Shown: positions 61,186 through 64,000 of the stretch, in pieces | Layout: every line of letters begins with the position of its first letter | Position numbering within the stretch: the stretch's first letter is position 1 | Assembly: GCA_963819475.1 (NCBI GenBank) | Contig: CAWFWE010000002.1 | Span: 186,001-250,000 of the forward strand | Direction: 5' to 3' | Origin: DASUAS01 sp963819475 | GTDB taxonomy: Bacteria > Actinomycetota > Acidimicrobiia > IMCC26256 > DASPTH01 | Length of the DNA: 64,000 nt | Position numbers and translations under genes: made by a program | The notes under the pieces: generated by a model | Told to the model about the DNA's origin: nothing | Seen by the model: the letters and a program-made list of their open reading frames with translations, nothing else | Database searches by the model: none

Positions 61186-63413
61186 CGCGCCACTCCGGCG
61201 CCGACGGGATCCTCCGCCGTGCGTGCCGGCGCGTGCGGGCGCACCGCCACCGGGATGTTGCTCATCACCGGTTGCCCGCTGTACGGATCCCACGCGTCGG
61301 TCACGTCGGAGAGGCGCGAGGTGTTGCCACCGATGTCGCGGACCTCCTCGTCGTGCTCGGCCACGTCGCCCCACGCATGGCTCATCGCGACCAGTCCCCG
61401 CCGGATCGTGTCGTCGGCCTCGACGACCCCGAGGATCGTGGCGCGGGCCGAGCTGATCTCGGCGACCTCGCCACTCTGCAACCCGAGCTGCGCCAGGTCG
61501 TCCGGATGCATGAACGCCGGGTTCGTGGGCTCCTGCGCCTGGAGGCGCGGCGCGGTCATGCCCCCGGAGTTGTAGCGCGCGTTCATGCGCCGACCGACGA
61601 GACGGAACGGGTACCGGTCGTCGGCCCACGACGCGAGGTCGCCGCTCGGGCGCGCGCTCAGCTCGCGTAGGTCGCGCATCATGAGCTCGTTGGCCAGGTC
61701 GAGGCGCGCCTCCCAACCGTCCATCTTGGGCAGCACCACCGACGACGGCTCCTCGAACACCGAACCGTTCGGGAATTGCCGGACCTCGGCCAGCGGGACG
61801 CGGGCCTTCGACGTGAGGATGGTCAGCAGCTCGTCGGCGGTGGGCTTCACGTCCATCGGGATCGGCAGCGTGGCGCCGGTGGGCCCGTTGAAGTCGACCG
61901 GACGGACCTCGAGCGCGAGGCCCATGCGCTGCGCGAGCCCGTAGAAGAACTCCCACTCCGGGATCACGTCGGAGCCCGCCGGCGGGTCGACGATCGCGGG
62001 GGTGTACTGCGCCCACGGCTTCGGCAACCCGTACCCGGGTGCGTAGGCCGGGAGCATGTCGACGTAGTTGGTCATGCCCGGCACCTCGAGCGACAGCGTC
62101 GGCGCGATCACGTAGTGCGCCAACTTCGCCGTCGCCGACATCCACGGATCGAACTGCACCAGCAGCTCCACCGATTCGAGCGCCTCCCGCACCTTGAGCT
62201 GGTCGGGCCACGCCGCCAGCGGGTTCCCGCCACAGCTGATCAGCGCGCGGATCTGCCCGGGGCCCGGTTCGAGGATCTCGTCGGCGATCGCCGCCGTCGA
62301 CGGCCCGACCAGGGTGTCGCCCAGCCCGCGGACGCGGAGCTTGGGTTCGAAGCCGTACGAGGGGAACGGTCCCGACGCCTGCGCGAACCGGGGGACCGGT
62401 TCGACGAGGGTGCCCGGGTTCCACACCAGCTCCCCTTCGCGCAGGTAGCGGCCGCAGAGCGCGTTGAGGGCGAGGATCAGGTACTCGAGCAGCGTGCCCC
62501 GGGCCGACGACATGCCGGGGCCGGTGCCTGCCACCGCGACGCCGCGTCCGGCGGTCGCGAACATGCGTGCCGCGGCGACGAAGTCGTCGACGGGGATGTC
62601 GGCGCGCCGGGCGACCGTCTCGGGGTCGAACGGGTCGACCGCGCGCCGGAGCTCCTCGATCCCCGTCGTCTCGGCGGCGACGAACTCCTGGTCGAGGAGC
62701 CCCTCGTCGACGATGAGGCGGATCATGCCGCCGACGATGGCGATGTCCTCCGCCGGCTTGGGCTGGAGGTAGATGTCGGCCTGGGATGCGGTCTCGTGCC
62801 GCCGCGGGTCGATGACGATCAGCTTGAAGCCGCGCTTCTTGGCGTCGTGGAGCCACTTGCGGGGGTCGGCCTGCGGCAGGCCGGCGGCGATCGAGATCAG
62901 CGGGTTCGAGCCGATGATCATGCACACGTCGGCGGTGGCCGGGCCCTGGTGCAGCGCCATCCACACGCCCATGAGGCCCTGGGCGATGGTCTTGCCCGGT
63001 TGGTCGATCGACGTGGCGACCCACCCGCGCGGGTTGCCCAGCGCCTCGCGGAACGCGTTCGTCAGTGGCGCCGTCAACGCGTTCGCGAGCCCGAACGTGC
63101 CGCTGTAGAGGGCGACCGCCAGCGGGCCGTCCTCCTCGACGATTCGCCCGAGCTGCGCTGCGATCTCGTCCATGGCCTGCGCGACCGGGATGCGGGTGAA
63201 CGAGCCGTCGGGCTGCCGCGCCAGGGAGTGCAACAGCCGGTCGGGATGCGTGTGCATCTCGGGGAGCGCGCGGCCCTTGATGCAGCTGTACCCGTGGTAG
63301 ATCTCGCTGCTCGGGTCGCCCGCCACCTTCACCGGCACGCCGTCGTCGACGTCGACGAGGATCGGGCACGCGCTGTGGCACATGCGGCAGAACGACGGAT
63401 GCGTCTCGGTCAT
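61182..63413 (-). CDS. Molybdopterin-dependent oxidoreductase (DMSO-reductase family)
   Basis: 743 residues. [4Fe-4S] Cys9, Cys12, Cys16 and Cys44 (FCRMCHSAC, GYSCIKG). VCMIIGSNPLISIAAGLPQADPRKWLHDAKKRGFKLIVIDPRRHETASQ, VAVAGTGPGMSSARGTLLEYLILALNALCGRYLREGE, ALISCGGNPLAAWPDQ and a barrel C-terminus. The ligand region reads WVATSIDQPGKT, no Cys/Sec. Its operon partner is the PEP-utilising-type protein. Confidence 0.9.
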   Translation of the reverse strand: MTETHPSFCRMCHSACPILVDVDDGVPVKVAGDPSSEIYHGYSCIKGRALPEMHTHPDRLLHSLARQPDGSFTRIPVAQAMDEIAAQLGRIVEEDGPLAVALYSGTFGLANALTAPLTNAFREALGNPRGWVATSIDQPGKTIAQGLMGVWMALHQGPATADVCMIIGSNPLISIAAGLPQADPRKWLHDAKKRGFKLIVIDPRRHETASQADIYLQPKPAEDIAIVGGMIRLIVDEGLLDQEFVAAETTGIEELRRAVDPFDPETVARRADIPVDDFVAAARMFATAGRGVAVAGTGPGMSSARGTLLEYLILALNALCGRYLREGELVWNPGTLVEPVPRFAQASGPFPSYGFEPKLRVRGLGDTLVGPSTAAIADEILEPGPGQIRALISCGGNPLAAWPDQLKVREALESVELLVQFDPWMSATAKLAHYVIAPTLSLEVPGMTNYVDMLPAYAPGYGLPKPWAQYTPAIVDPPAGSDVIPEWEFFYGLAQRMGLALEVRPVDFNGPTGATLPIPMDVKPTADELLTILTSKARVPLAEVRQFPNGSVFEEPSSVVLPKMDGWEARLDLANELMMRDLRELSARPSGDLASWADDRYPFRLVGRRMNARYNSGGMTAPRLQAQEPTNPAFMHPDDLAQLGLQSGEVAEISSARATILGVVEADDTIRRGLVAMSHAWGDVAEHDEEVRDIGGNTSRLSDVTDAWDPYSGQPVMSNIPVAVRPHAPARTAEDPVGAGVAR

Positions 63414-63452
63414 CGTGTTCCCCCCGGGCGTCGGAGCGGCGGCGCCCGGCGC

Positions 63453-63488
63453 TTTGGATAACGTATACACCGTGTCCCCGGACCGCAA
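63453..63488 (-). promoter_or_regulatory. GTATAC promoter D: TTGCGG-N17-TACGTT
   Basis: Minus strand: -35 TTGCGG (63483-63488), 17-bp spacer, -10 TACGTT (63460-63465) then ATCCAAA; the palindrome CGTATAC(A) overlaps. Start about 63453, about 40 bases before the molybdopterin ATG. Same elements and leader (CCCGGGGG before ATG) as promoter B. The -35 lies inside the frame of the divergent regulator. Confidence 0.65.
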
Positions 63489-64000
63489 CGACGTCCGCGA
63501 CGGGTCGGTGAGCGCCTCGCCGGCGCGGCCCGACACCGAGTGGGATCGGCTCCACCGGCTGCGGATGCGGGGCTTCCTCCCCGCCGACGACCCGGGTTGG
63601 GACGAGCTCGCGCGTGGTGGTCTCGTGGTCGTCGAGAAGGGTCGGGTGCGGCTCACCCCGGAGGGACGCGACGCCCACGCGGCGTGGGCGGCCGCGTCAC
63701 CCGGGAGCGAGGCGGCGATCGCCGCCGACACCGCGTACACACAGTTCCAGTCGGTGAACCCCCGCCTGCTCAAGGTCTGCCACGATTGGCAGATCGCGCG
63801 GGGCGGCATCCCCAACGACCACACCGACCCCGGCTACGACGACCGCGTGATCGGGCGGTTGCGCGACGTGCACGCCGCCGCGTGCCGGATCCTCGACGGG
63901 CTGGTGCCGGCGATCCCGCGCTTCGGCGCGTACGCCGGTCGCTTCGACGACGCCCTCGCCCGGCTCTCGGGCGGGCAACGCGAGTGGTTTGCGTCACCGG
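63472..64000 (+). CDS. Winged-helix-like protein, partial (runs off window end)
   Basis: The frame is open from GTG 63472 (alternative GTG 63508) to the window end, at least 176 codons. TEWDRLHRLRMRGFL ... WDELARGGLVVVEKGRVRLTPEGRDAHAAWA looks like a MarR/PadR-type winged helix with its LTPEGR wing; then a helical part (FQSVNPRLLKVCHDWQIARGG, RVIGRLRDVHAACRILDGL). It is divergent from the molybdopterin/PEP-utilising operon, with its start inside that promoter, so it is a candidate regulator of the regulon. Confidence 0.55.
   Translation, partial: MSPDRNDVRDGSVSASPARPDTEWDRLHRLRMRGFLPADDPGWDELARGGLVVVEKGRVRLTPEGRDAHAAWAAASPGSEAAIAADTAYTQFQSVNPRLLKVCHDWQIARGGIPNDHTDPGYDDRVIGRLRDVHAAACRILDGLVPAIPRFGAYAGRFDDALARLSGGQREWFASP

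Noticed and set aside
1..64000. tRNA, rRNA, riboswitch or insertion sequence.
   Set aside because: None recognised on either strand; intergenic gaps are short (only one exceeds 300 bp) and no transposase or integrase reading frame is visible.

Overview
The window is 64 kb of very GC-rich, densely packed DNA from an actinobacterium. Signs are frequent GTG/TTG starts, 4-bp ATGA/GTGA gene overlaps, LLM flavin and deazaflavin (F420-type) oxidoreductases, a DUF222/HNH protein, a Sap-like GAP membrane protein, a stand-alone LigD polymerase domain and actinobacterial-type CYPs. The repertoire (seven amidohydrolases, six SDRs, acyl-CoA dehydrogenases, CaiB/BaiF CoA-transferases, P450s, molybdopterin enzymes) fits an Acidimicrobiia-like or related uncultured lineage; that placement is inference. 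I see no rRNA, tRNA, CRISPR array, phage or insertion sequence.

Layout. 0-14 kb: MFS transporter tail, amidohydrolase + P450, ASCH protein, cyclase, SDRs, LLM oxidoreductase, GST, PHA depolymerase, kinase-like protein, GAP membrane protein and class III aminotransferase. 14-20 kb: two NTF2-like proteins and three amidohydrolases (two D-aminoacylase-like) around a divergent promoter. 20-33 kb: SDR, DUF222/HNH, cysteine-cluster protein, ferritin-like protein, enoyl-CoA hydratase, a molybdopterin oxidoreductase with a deazaflavin-type protein, VOC protein, amidohydrolase + nitroreductase, a secreted Thr/Pro-rich protein, acyl-CoA dehydrogenase + aldo/keto reductase + cupin + TetR. 33.4-38 kb: a four-subunit 2-oxoacid:ferredoxin oxidoreductase operon with a D-hydroxyacid dehydrogenase and an amidohydrolase. 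38-44 kb: mixed genes including an ArsR/SRPBCC pair with a perfect operator over the ArsR start, and LigD polymerase.

44-64 kb is the most coherent part. A Liv-type ABC importer (binding protein, a LivH-LivM-LivF triple fusion and LivG), amidohydrolase + SDR, SDR + acyl-CoA dehydrogenase + double-domain CoA-transferase, two molybdopterin enzymes, a P450 and a PEP-utilising-type phosphohistidine protein without an ATP-grasp domain form about five operons. Four promoter regions here (49.49, 51.62, 56.10 and 63.46 kb) carry a GTATAC palindrome followed on the minus strand by (G/T)AT(A/C)C; two also share -35, spacer length, -10 and leader design. I read this as one regulon for uptake and CoA-dependent oxidation of an unidentified organic acid or amide. 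A winged-helix-like protein cut by the window end (63472 onward) is a candidate regulator.

About ten apparent frameshifts hit eight loci while both halves keep conserved motifs. Most behave as a +1 indel in CG-rich runs, so base errors in the assembly are the simplest explanation, although real decay cannot be excluded.
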